In this document: piece after piece, positions 1-5,177 of the stretch | Numbering within the stretch: the stretch's first letter is position 1 | Layout of the letters: every line of letters begins with the position of its first letter | Assembly (NCBI GenBank): GCA_014383605.1 | Contig: JACNHM010000169.1 | Span: 7,270 to 13,706, forward strand | Source: Chloroflexota bacterium | GTDB taxonomy: Bacteria > Chloroflexota > Anaerolineae > UBA3071 | DNA: 6,437 nucleotides | Direction: 5' to 3' | Program-made: the position numbers and the translations under genes | Notes under the pieces: generated by a model | Database searches by the model: none | Seen by the model: only the letters and a program-made list of their open reading frames with translations | What the model was told of the DNA's origin: nothing

Positions 1-2
1 GG

Positions 3-878
3 ACGTTCGACTCTGGCCTGGCCATCTGGGGCAACAAAGCCTACCTGGAGAAGGCCGGGGTGCGCATCCCCACCAGCATTGACGATGCCTGGACGCTGGA
101 CGAGTTCAACGACGCTCTGGAGAAGCTGCAAGCGCTGGACGAGGTGGAGTACGCCATTGACTTCAAGATGGACTATGGTCAGGGTGAGTGGTACACCTAC
201 GGCTTCTCGCCCATCATCCAGAGCTGGGGAGCGGACCTGATTGATCGCGGCGCATACCAGTCGGCTGACGGGGTGCTCAACAGCCCCGAGGCGGTGGAAG
301 CGATGGAGTGGTTCCAGAGCCTGTTTGCGGATGGCTATGCCAACGTGAAACCGGCCGGGGATGATGCCTTCTATGGCGAGGACAAGAGCGCCGCACTGGC
401 CTTTGTGGGGCACTGGATGTGGACGCCGCACAGCGAAGGGTTGGGCGACGACTTGATCCTGCTGCCCATGCCCAAGTTTGGCGACAAGGCTGTGACGGGC
501 ATGGGTTCCTGGAACTGGGGCATCACCTCGCAGTCGGAGCACCCGGAGGCAGCCTGGAAGTTCCTGGAGTACCTGATTGACCCCGATCAGATCCTGCGCA
601 TGACCAATGCCAACGGGGCGGTGCCGGCTCGCAAGTCGGCGTTGGCCAAATCGGAACTGTTTGGCGAGGGTGGTCCCTTGAACATCTTCGTGCAGCAGTT
701 AGAGGGTGGCGTGGCCATTCCAAGGCCCATCACCCCGGCCTATCCGACGATCACGGAGGCCTTCGCCGAGGCGGTGCAGAACATCGTCACCGGCGCCGAC
801 GTCCAGGCTGAACTGGACAAGGCGGTCAAGAAGATCGATCTGGACATCGAGGACAACCAGGGATACCCGATTCCATAG
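3..878 (+). CDS. Carbohydrate ABC transporter substrate-binding protein, 3' part (5' end outside window)
   Basis: This is the C-terminal 291 residues of a family-1 (MalE/UgpB-like) extracellular solute-binding protein, which captures a sugar or sugar derivative outside the membrane and delivers it to the permeases encoded downstream. The frame is open from the left edge. The first visible residues (TFDSGLAIWGNKAYLEKAG) match the usual hinge region where the ligand-facing lobe begins, so no start or signal peptide is visible; the GTG at 60 is internal. Family-like features are the aromatic-rich WYTYGFSPIIQSWGADL segment (near residues 61-77 of the fragment), the GSWNWGIT strand followed by HPEAAWKFLEYL, and a C-terminal helix with spaced Lys/Asp. 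Two stop codons stand in tandem (TAG TAG, 876-881). The family is clear. The substrate cannot be read from the sequence; maltose, glycerol-phosphate and other glycosides are all possible. Confidence 0.93.
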   Translation, partial: TFDSGLAIWGNKAYLEKAGVRIPTSIDDAWTLDEFNDALEKLQALDEVEYAIDFKMDYGQGEWYTYGFSPIIQSWGADLIDRGAYQSADGVLNSPEAVEAMEWFQSLFADGYANVKPAGDDAFYGEDKSAALAFVGHWMWTPHSEGLGDDLILLPMPKFGDKAVTGMGSWNWGITSQSEHPEAAWKFLEYLIDPDQILRMTNANGAVPARKSALAKSELFGEGGPLNIFVQQLEGGVAIPRPITPAYPTITEAFAEAVQNIVTGADVQAELDKAVKKIDLDIEDNQGYPIP

Positions 879-903
879 TAGCCGAGTCTATCAGATGTGA
901 AAT

Positions 904-931
904 GCCGGGGGGCGGAGATCCGTCCCCCGGC
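904..931 (+). promoter_or_regulatory. Strong intercistronic hairpin between binding-protein and permease genes
   Basis: GCCGGGGGGCGGA (904-916) pairs with TCCGTCCCCCGGC (919-931), giving up to 13 pairs with one G-U. The nominal loop is 2 nt, so the innermost pair probably opens. Only a weak run (GGTTTC) follows, so this is unlikely to be a full terminator. Hairpins in this position are known in other sugar ABC operons to protect the abundant binding-protein mRNA and lower permease expression. That role is inferred here. Confidence 0.75.
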
Positions 932-953
932 GGTTTCATCGGGAGGATACCAC

Positions 954-1901
954 ATGACCGTACAGGCTTCGACCGCAGAAGCAGTACCAGCCCAGAGGGG
1001 CCTCTCTAGCTGGCGACGCAACGAGGCCATCATGGCCTGGCTCTTCTCTGCCCCAGCGCTGCTTTTGCTCACCGTCTTCTTGCTGATCCCTTTCATCATG
1101 GCCTTCGCCTTGGCCTTCACCGATCAGCGGCTCATCCCCAATCCTAATCTGCCCACCCGGTTCGTCGCCCTGCGCAACTTCGTGCGGCTGCTCGATGACG
1201 AAACCTTCCATCGGGCGCTGCTCAACAACTTCCTGTTTGCTGCCATCGTGGTTCCGCTGCAAAGCGCTCTGGCCCTCATTCTGGCCATTCTGGTCAACCA
1301 GAAGATCCGTTTCGTCAACTTCTTCCGCACCGTCTACTTCAGTCCGGTGGTGACCACCATGGTCGTGGTGGCCATCATCTGGACCTTCCTTTACAATCCT
1401 GGCGAGGGCTTGATCAACGCCTTCATACAGACGATCACATTCAACCTCCTGGGGCCTTATGACTGGCTGACCGACACGAAACTGGCCTTCCCGGCCATCA
1501 TGCTGCTGTCCATCTGGCAGGGGGTCGGCTTCCAGATGGTGATCTACCTGGCCGGCCTGCAGGACATTCCGGATGAGTTATACGAAGCAGCCGAGGTGGA
1601 TGGCGCCAGCCGCTGGCAGCAGTTCTGGAGCGTCACCCTGCCCCAATTGCGCAATACCACCATCTTCGTGGTGATCGCCACCACCATTCTGGCCTTCAAG
1701 CTGTTCGACCAGGTGTGGGTCATGACCAAAGGCGGCCCGCAAGAGGCCACGATGACCACCATGATCATGGTGTACAGAGAGGGGTTCAGGCAACTTAGGG
1801 TGGGCTACGCGTCGGCCATTGCGGTCGTGTTCTTCCTGATCGTGTTAGGCGTCTCGCTGGTGCAGCGGGTGATCCTGCGAGAAGAAAGGGCGGTGAGCTG
1901 A
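954..1901 (+). CDS. Carbohydrate ABC transporter permease, MalF/UgpA type
   Basis: An integral membrane subunit of 315 aa that forms half of the sugar channel. The basic N-terminus (RR near 21-22) is followed by about six hydrophobic segments, near 27-55, 90-114, 126-147, 178-200, 236-252 and 284-304. The cytoplasmic EAA loop, which docks on the ATPase, is at 211-230 (EAAEVDGAS, ending in TLPQL). The TKGGP element typical of the MalF/UgpA side is at 258-262. The ATG at 954 is preferred because GGGAGGA at 941-947 is well spaced from it. An in-frame GTG at 897 would place the 904-931 hairpin inside the coding region and has no comparable ribosome site. The stop at 1899-1901 is one base from the next ATG, implying translational coupling. 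Family and role are secure; the substrate is unknown. Confidence 0.95.
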   Translation: MTVQASTAEAVPAQRGLSSWRRNEAIMAWLFSAPALLLLTVFLLIPFIMAFALAFTDQRLIPNPNLPTRFVALRNFVRLLDDETFHRALLNNFLFAAIVVPLQSALALILAILVNQKIRFVNFFRTVYFSPVVTTMVVVAIIWTFLYNPGEGLINAFIQTITFNLLGPYDWLTDTKLAFPAIMLLSIWQGVGFQMVIYLAGLQDIPDELYEAAEVDGASRWQQFWSVTLPQLRNTTIFVVIATTILAFKLFDQVWVMTKGGPQEATMTTMIMVYREGFRQLRVGYASAIAVVFFLIVLGVSLVQRVILREERAVS

Positions 1902-1902
1902 A

Positions 1903-2790
1903 ATGAGCGCTACCACAGTAACGACCACGACTCCTTATAGCCTCAGGTACCGGCTTCGCAAGGGGATTCGCCTGGGGGGCAACTATCTGGTGATGATCCT
2001 GTTGGCTGCTTTCTTCCTCTTCCCCATCATCTTCATGCTCGTCTCCTCGGTCAAGGCCAACGAGTCGCAAATCGTCCGCGATATGAGCAAATTGACCGCC
2101 TTCATACCCTACGGCGAGTTGGGCCTCCAGAACTACCGCGACGTGTTCGACCAGATGCCCTTCGGGCGGGTGATGTTCAACTCGGTGTTCATCGTGGGCT
2201 GCACGGTGCTTGCGGGACTGGTGGTCAACAGCATGATCGCCTACGCTCTGGCCCGGCTGCGCTTCAGGGGTCGGCAGCTCATCCTGGCCGTGATTGTCGC
2301 TCTGATCATCATCCCCTTCGAGGCCGTGGCCATCCCACTCCTGTTGATGGTCAACCGCTTTGGCTGGCTCGACAGCTATCACGTCCAGATCATCCCCTTC
2401 ATCGCCGACGCCTTTTCCATCTTTCTGTTCTATCAGTTCTTCATTAACCTGCCCAAGGACCTGGACGAGGCGGCGCTGGTGGATGGCGCCAGCCCCTTCC
2501 GCATTTACTGGAACGTCATCTTGCCTCTGTCGCGGCCTGTGTTCGCCACCGTGGCCATCTTGCAATTCCTGGCCAATTGGGGCAAGTTCCTCTGGCCGCT
2601 AATGGTGACCCGGGGCTTCGAGTACCGGCCGCTGCCTGTGGCCATCCAGCAGTTCTTCAGTCAGGATCCCAAAGTGTGGGGGGACATCTTTGCTTTCTCC
2701 TCGATGATCACCATTCCGATGCTCATTGTCTTCTTGCTGTTCCAGAAGTGGTTCGTGCAGTCGGTAGCCACCAGCGGCATCAAGGGATGA
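1903..2790 (+). CDS. Carbohydrate ABC transporter permease, MalG/UgpE type
   Basis: The partner membrane subunit of the preceding permease, 295 aa. It has a short Thr-rich N-terminus, then a basic stretch (RYRLRKGIRLGG), then about six hydrophobic segments, near 27-48, 92-115, 124-147, 158-178, 210-230 and 264-285. The EAA loop is at 189-208 (EAALVDGAS, then ILPLSRP), and the C-terminus ends in SGIKG, as is common in MalG-type subunits. The ATG follows the upstream stop by one base; GGTGA at 1892-1896, inside the upstream gene, is the likely ribosome site. The gene is the last of the operon, since a hairpin terminator starts 29 bases after the stop. No ATP-binding subunit lies beside it, which is usual for transporters that share a MsmX/UgpC-like ATPase encoded elsewhere. 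Confidence 0.95.
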   Translation: MSATTVTTTTPYSLRYRLRKGIRLGGNYLVMILLAAFFLFPIIFMLVSSVKANESQIVRDMSKLTAFIPYGELGLQNYRDVFDQMPFGRVMFNSVFIVGCTVLAGLVVNSMIAYALARLRFRGRQLILAVIVALIIIPFEAVAIPLLLMVNRFGWLDSYHVQIIPFIADAFSIFLFYQFFINLPKDLDEAALVDGASPFRIYWNVILPLSRPVFATVAILQFLANWGKFLWPLMVTRGFEYRPLPVAIQQFFSQDPKVWGDIFAFSSMITIPMLIVFLLFQKWFVQSVATSGIKG

Positions 2791-2819
2791 GCAGACTGTG
2801 TGAGTGTGGGTGTGAGTTT

Positions 2820-2859
2820 GACCCGGAGAGGTAGCAGCCTGGCCACTCTCCGGGTCTTT
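2820..2859 (+). terminator. Rho-independent terminator of the ABC transporter operon
   Basis: GACCCGGAGAG (2820-2830) pairs perfectly with CTCTCCGGGTC (2846-2856), an 11-bp GC-rich stem with a 15-nt loop, followed by a short TTT run. The position, 29 bases after the second permease stop, fits the end of an operon. The U-run is weak. Confidence 0.7.
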
Positions 2860-2948
2860 CGCGTGGGCAGCAACTCCAGATTGCCCGCGGTGTTGTTACA
2901 TTCACAGCACACGAGTGTTTGCACGTCGCTCATCAGGGAGGAAGGAGC

Positions 2949-3881
2949 ATGCCCAGGATCAAAATCATTCTCAACCCGATGTCGGGAAGCGGGACTGGTC
3001 GCCAGGCAGAGGAGGTCATTCGCCGCACGCTGACGGAAGAGGGGGTGACCTTCGAGATCGTCGAGACGACGGGACGGTACTCAGCCATCGCCCAGGCCGC
3101 CGAGGCGGTGCGTGCGGGATGGGAGATCATCGCCGCCGTGGGCGGCGATGGCGTGGCCAACGAAGTGCTCAACGGCATCGTCGAGGCCAGCCAGTCCACA
3201 CCGGCCTGGGAAGCTGGAGAGCCTATCGGAGCGCTGGGCCTTGTCCCCATCGGCACGGGCAACGACTTCGCCTGGTGCATGGGCCTGCCCACGGGTGACG
3301 CGGCCGCCGCCTGCCGTGTGCTGGCCGCTGGCAAGACGAAAGTGGTGGACATCGGCCGTGTGGAGGACGAGTTGGGCAACGTGCGTTACTTCTGCAACAA
3401 CTTCGGCGCCGGCTTCGACGCCGCCACCACCGTGGAAAGCTACAAGCTGCGCTATTTGCGTGGTTCTCTGGTCTTCCTGGTGGCCGTGCTGCGCACCATC
3501 TTCCTGTACTACAAAGCGCCCCTGGTGACGGTGCGCTGCAACGAACAGGAGCGCACGCTGCCGCTGCTGATGGCCTCCGTGGCCAATGGCCGCCGCACGG
3601 GGGGCATGTTCATGATCGCGCCGCAGGCGGTGCAGGACGATGGCCTGCTGGACGTGACGCTGGCCCGCCAGGTGAGCCGTTTGGGCATGTTCCGTCTGCT
3701 GCCCTACTTCGTCCGCGGCACTCACGCCACCCAGCCCACGGTGATGGTGGATCGAGCCGCGCACGTGGTCATTGCCTCGGAGCAGGGGCTGCCCGTGCAC
3801 GTGGACGGGGAGGTCATGCGCACCGACGCCCGGCGGCTGGAGGTGAGCGTGCTGCCCCGCCGCCTGCGGGTGGTGTGTTAG
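2949..3881 (+). CDS. Diacylglycerol/lipid kinase family protein (YegS/DgkB-like)
   Basis: A predicted ATP-dependent lipid kinase of 310 aa with the DAGK catalytic fold, phosphorylating diacylglycerol or a related lipid alcohol at the inner membrane face. Visible motifs in order are ILNPMSGSG (7-15), the nucleotide-binding GGDGVANEV (65-73), PIGTGNDFAW (100-109), NNFGAGFDA, ANGRRTGG with IAPQAVQDDGLLDV, and the C-terminal DGE (286-288), whose acidic residue is catalytic in the family. The fifth residue of GGDG-x is Val where bacterial members usually have Thr. Length is typical. The ATG at 2949 is chosen because GGGAGGA at 2936-2942 lies 6 bases upstream; a TTG at 2919 would extend the frame but lacks such a site. 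The gene stands alone after a terminator. Its distance from the PlsY-like gene suggests a related lipid role rather than strict co-transcription. The substrate lipid (diacylglycerol, sphingosine-like or undecaprenol-like) cannot be decided. Confidence 0.92.
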   Translation: MPRIKIILNPMSGSGTGRQAEEVIRRTLTEEGVTFEIVETTGRYSAIAQAAEAVRAGWEIIAAVGGDGVANEVLNGIVEASQSTPAWEAGEPIGALGLVPIGTGNDFAWCMGLPTGDAAAACRVLAAGKTKVVDIGRVEDELGNVRYFCNNFGAGFDAATTVESYKLRYLRGSLVFLVAVLRTIFLYYKAPLVTVRCNEQERTLPLLMASVANGRRTGGMFMIAPQAVQDDGLLDVTLARQVSRLGMFRLLPYFVRGTHATQPTVMVDRAAHVVIASEQGLPVHVDGEVMRTDARRLEVSVLPRRLRVVC

Positions 3882-3883
3882 GA

Positions 3884-3931
3884 ACCACCGATTACCTGCA
3901 GACTTCCGAAGTCTCGGAGACTTCGGGTGGT
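3884..3931. repeat. Palindromic intergenic repeat after the lipid kinase gene
   Basis: CCGAAGTCTC (3906-3915) and GAGACTTCGG (3917-3926) form a perfect 10-bp arm pair around one G. Outside it, ACCACC (3884-3889) can pair with GGTGGT (3926-3931), competing for one base. An alternative overlapping near-palindrome, AGACTTCCGAAGTCT, occupies 3900-3914. No U-run follows, so a REP-like repeat is more likely than a simple terminator, though it may stabilise the 3' end of the mRNA. Confidence 0.7.
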
Positions 3932-4089
3932 CTACCTCTTTCGTGTTGATGTCCTCTCTTCACCGCAGAGCCCGCGGAGCACGCAGAGATTCTTTGGTTT
4001 TCTCAGCGTGCTCGGCGGTCTCCGCGGTTGAAAAACGGTCGAAACTGGCGTCAACACGGTTAGGGGAGACTACCAGACTTCGGAAGTCT
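3900..4089. repeat. 190-nt nested inverted-repeat element (MITE-like or clustered REP)
   Basis: The outer ends AGACTTCCGAAGTCT (3900-3914) and AGACTTCGGAAGTCT (4075-4089) are exact reverse complements. Inside them, CGTGTTGA (3942-3949) is the exact complement of TCAACACG (4051-4058). Inside that lies a long imperfect pair at 3959-3989 and 4001-4032. This fills nearly all of the gap between the two lipid genes. No target-site duplication is visible beside the ends. Because each end is itself nearly palindromic, two independent repeat copies in opposite orientation would look the same. Confidence 0.6.
3959..4032. repeat. Imperfect inverted repeat with CGCAGAG-type arms
   Basis: A 31-nt arm (3959-3989, containing CACCGCAGAG and GCACGCAGAGA) pairs with a 32-nt arm (4001-4032, containing TCTCAGCGTGCTC and CCGCGGTTGAA). 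There are four mismatches and one extra base, around an 11-nt T-rich loop. It resembles the abundant CGCAGAG intergenic repeats I recall from Chloroflexota and related genomes. That family link is from memory and unverified. Confidence 0.75.
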
Positions 4090-4105
4090 TGATTAAGGGG
4101 GAGAA

Positions 4106-4717
4106 ATGCTCATCGGCCGTTTGCTCATTGCCGCCGTTCTCGGCTACCTCATCGGCTCCTTCCCCACCGGCGTCCTGGTAACCCGGCTGCTGCAGAAGCC
4201 AGACGTGCGCTTCAGCGGCAGCGGTCACATGGGCGGGCTCAACACCTACCGCCTGACGGGTTTGCCAGGGGGATTGATTACCGCGCTCGTGGACGTGGGC
4301 AAGGGCGTGTTGGCGGCCTGGCTGGCGCTGCGATTGACGGGGACGTCGTGGGCCCTGCCGGCGGCGGGCGTGGCCGCCATCGTTGGCCACTGCTGGTCGG
4401 TCTACGTCGGCTTCGCCGGGGGAATGGGGCTGGGCACCATCGTGGGGCTGTTCTTCTGGCAGCAGCCGCTGCTGCCGTTCATCGGCGCCGCCCTCTGGGG
4501 ACTGCTCTACCTGCTGCTGCGCGACAGCCCGCGGGCGGTGATGATCATAGCCGTGCTGATGGTGCCCGTCTTCTGGCTGTTCGGCAGGCTGGGCCACGTC
4601 TCGCCGGAGGCGATGGTGCTGGGCATTGGCGGATTGGGCGTGATCTTCCTCCGCCATCTCACCCAGTTGAGCGTCTACGACCGGCGAAAGAAGTCTAAAG
4701 GTGCAACGCACTTATGA
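4106..4717 (+). CDS. plsY: PlsY-family glycerol-3-phosphate acyltransferase, divergent
   Basis: A 203-aa multi-pass membrane protein of the PlsY family, which transfers an acyl group from acyl-phosphate to glycerol-3-phosphate to make lysophosphatidic acid. Family landmarks are GYLIGSFPTGVLVTRLL in the first helix, GSGHMGGLNTYR (38-49; usually GSGNIGATNxxR), a VDVGKG helix start, GHCWS (94-98) and FAGGMGLGT (103-111; usually F+GGKGVAT). The Lys of the third motif is Met107 here, and the Asn-Ile-Gly-Ala-Thr of the first motif is partly changed, so activity or substrate may differ. Arg49, the Asp/Lys of VDVGKG and His95 are kept. The ATG follows AAGGGGGAG (4095-4103), an unusually close ribosome site. 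The last residues (KGATHL) are encoded by the terminator stem and are probably not functional. A second, canonical plsY elsewhere in the genome would make this a paralogue. Confidence 0.85.
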   Translation: MLIGRLLIAAVLGYLIGSFPTGVLVTRLLQKPDVRFSGSGHMGGLNTYRLTGLPGGLITALVDVGKGVLAAWLALRLTGTSWALPAAGVAAIVGHCWSVYVGFAGGMGLGTIVGLFFWQQPLLPFIGAALWGLLYLLLRDSPRAVMIIAVLMVPVFWLFGRLGHVSPEAMVLGIGGLGVIFLRHLTQLSVYDRRKKSKGATHL

Positions 4718-4741
4718 AAGTGCGTTGCACCTTCCGTTTTT
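4698..4741 (+). terminator. Terminator hairpin containing the PlsY-like gene's stop codon
   Basis: AAGGTGCAACGCACTT (4698-4713) and AAGTGCGTTGCACCTT (4718-4733) form a perfect 16-bp stem with loop ATGA, and TTTTT follows at 4737-4741. The TGA stop lies in the loop, so the coding region runs through the whole 5' arm. The T-run overlaps the -35 box of the next promoter. The GTGCAACGCAC palindrome may be a dispersed repeat serving as a terminator. Confidence 0.88.
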
Positions 4742-4768
4742 GACAAGCGGCGGGCTTTGTGGCATAAT
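4740..4768 (+). promoter_or_regulatory. Sigma-70-type promoter for the trpS leader
   Basis: TTGACA (4740-4745) is a perfect -35 box, followed after exactly 17 bases by CATAAT (4763-4768), one mismatch from the -10 consensus. Transcription should begin near 4775, just upstream of T-box Stem I. This is the only near-consensus promoter I see in the window. Confidence 0.85.
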
Positions 4769-4879
4769 GTGGGCGAACAATTGACCTTGGCAACGACTGT
4801 GAACCGGACGAGTAGCCGCCGCAGCGAGGTGCAGAGAGCCCCTGTCAGGTGGAAGCGGGGTACCAGCGCTGGCGGCGAA

Positions 4880-4882
4880 TGG
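4880..4882 (+). promoter_or_regulatory. T-box specifier codon UGG (tryptophan)
   Basis: The TGG immediately follows the GAA that faces the AGTA of the 5' strand, matching the geometry of known T-box specifier loops (as in glyQS, where the specifier codon also sits on the 3' side of the Stem I loop). It would pair with the CCA anticodon of tRNA-Trp. Confidence 0.88.
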
Positions 4883-4910
4883 CCCGGGGAGTTGGGCGCT
4901 GAACAGTTGC

Positions 4911-4993
4911 GTGGTCGTGTAGTCGCTTGGTCTGGTAGTCGCCTGGTCGAGAAACCTGACTAGCGGACCAGACGACCATGAGACCACATGACT
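4911..4993. repeat. Octamer-periodic hairpin repeat inside the T-box leader
   Basis: Positions 4911-4950 read as five consecutive octamers of approximate form nTRGTCGn, with R alternating between G and A. After a short turn around GAGAAAC, the strand returns as octamers of form CYAnnnGA, the degenerate complement (to about 4993). The two halves pair imperfectly into one long hairpin; the outermost GTGGTC (4911-4916) matches GACCAC (4982-4987). It begins at the very base of Stem I and ends at AAGTAGG. It looks like a dispersed intergenic repeat rather than a native T-box helix. Confidence 0.75.
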
Positions 4994-5044
4994 AAGTAGG
5001 CGTTCCCGGACGCGCCGCCGTTATCTGGCGCAGTTGAGTGAGAC

Positions 5045-5048
5045 TGGC
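5045..5048 (+). promoter_or_regulatory. Candidate UGGC tRNA-acceptor-binding bulge of the antiterminator
   Basis: TGGC followed by TCC gives a 7-base segment laid out like the canonical UGGNACC bulge. UGGC would pair with a GCCA acceptor end, and bacterial tRNA-Trp normally has G at position 73. GAC (5042-5044) can pair with GTC (5065-5067), and ACAC (5054-5057) with GTGT (5061-5064), forming a small antiterminator that uses the 5' arm of the terminator. The helices are short, so this is tentative. Confidence 0.5.
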
Positions 5049-5051
5049 TCC

Positions 5052-5083
5052 AAACACCCCGTGTGTCGCACGCGGGGTGTTTT
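5052..5083 (+). terminator. T-box attenuator terminator upstream of trpS
   Basis: AAACACCCCGTGTG (5052-5065) pairs with CACGCGGGGTGTTT (5069-5082) over 14 positions with a single U-G pair and a TCG loop, ending in TTTT. It lies about 95 bases before the trpS start. Its 5' arm overlaps the proposed antiterminator, as expected for transcriptional attenuation. The U-run is short. Confidence 0.88.
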
Positions 5084-5165
5084 GATACCTGCCTGGCGAC
5101 GGCACTCCGCTCCGCTGCGTGCCTGACTACGAGCGAAATGTGACATTGCCAAGTTAGATACTGAT

Positions 5166-5171
5166 AGGAGG
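5166..5171 (+). promoter_or_regulatory. trpS ribosome binding site
   Basis: AGGAGG is a consensus Shine-Dalgarno sequence six bases before the ATG at 5178. It fixes that start and is free of the attenuator hairpin, so control is by transcription termination rather than by blocking this site. Confidence 0.9.
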
Positions 5172-5177
5172 GAAGAG

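Larger units (their letters stand above)
4775..5083 (+). ncRNA. T-box riboswitch leader with UGG (Trp) specifier, controlling trpS
   Basis: This untranslated leader senses uncharged tRNA-Trp and allows readthrough into trpS. Stem I can close with 4790-4800 and 4903-4910 (GCAAC..CTGT with ACAGTTGC). GGACGAGTAG (4806-4815) forms the 5' side of the specifier loop. GCCGCC (4815-4820) pairs with GGCGGC (4871-4876). AGAGAG (4833-4838) and GGTGGAAG (4848-4855) are the distal tRNA-elbow motifs. GAA-TGG-CCCGGGGAG puts UGG, the tryptophan codon, at 4880-4882, exactly where a specifier belongs, and GCTGAA follows. AAGTAGG (4994-5000) and GCGCC-GCCGTTATCT-GGCGC (5012-5031) match the Stem II / IIA-B region. 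The canonical GGGTGGNACCGCG box is absent; ACTGGCTCC (5043-5051) is the likely degenerate version. A terminator hairpin completes the switch. The match of specifier to downstream gene makes the call strong. Confidence 0.92.

Noticed and set aside
897..953. Upstream GTG start for the first permease
   Set aside because: It would encode the 904-931 hairpin as protein and lacks a ribosome site, while the ATG at 954 has a well-spaced GGGAGGA.
1795..2565. Long - strand frame of 256 codons opposite the second permease
   Set aside because: It is Gln/His/Asp-rich with low-complexity composition typical of the antisense of GC-rich coding DNA, and the + strand permease fully explains the region.
2797..2815. 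GT-rich short repeat after the second permease
   Set aside because: It is only a few irregular TGTG/GAGTG units, within chance expectation and without a clear period.
2881..2902. Promoter for the lipid kinase (TTGCCC ... TACATT)
   Set aside because: The spacing is only 10 bases and the match is weak; I see no convincing promoter in 2860-2935.
4028..4056. Promoter for the PlsY-like gene (TTGAAA, 17 bases, TCAACA)
   Set aside because: The -10 candidate matches the consensus poorly and overlaps the inverted-repeat arm.
4070..4711. Long - strand frame of 213 codons opposite the PlsY-like gene
   Set aside because: It is a His/Gln/Ala-rich antisense shadow; the + strand protein has clear membrane helices and family motifs.
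4712..4987. Open - strand frame of 91 codons across the trpS leader
   Set aside because: It lies over the T-box and hairpin repeat; its periodic Thr/Arg/Pro-rich translation comes from the octamer repeat, and it has no ribosome site or recognisable domain.
4911..4993. CRISPR-like array
   Set aside because: The units are contiguous degenerate octamers without spacers and fold back on themselves; there are no cas genes.
5101..5123. Hairpin GGCAC...GTGCC between the attenuator and trpS
   Set aside because: It has two mismatches within 10-bp arms and no U-run; it may be another small repeat but is too weak to annotate as regulatory.
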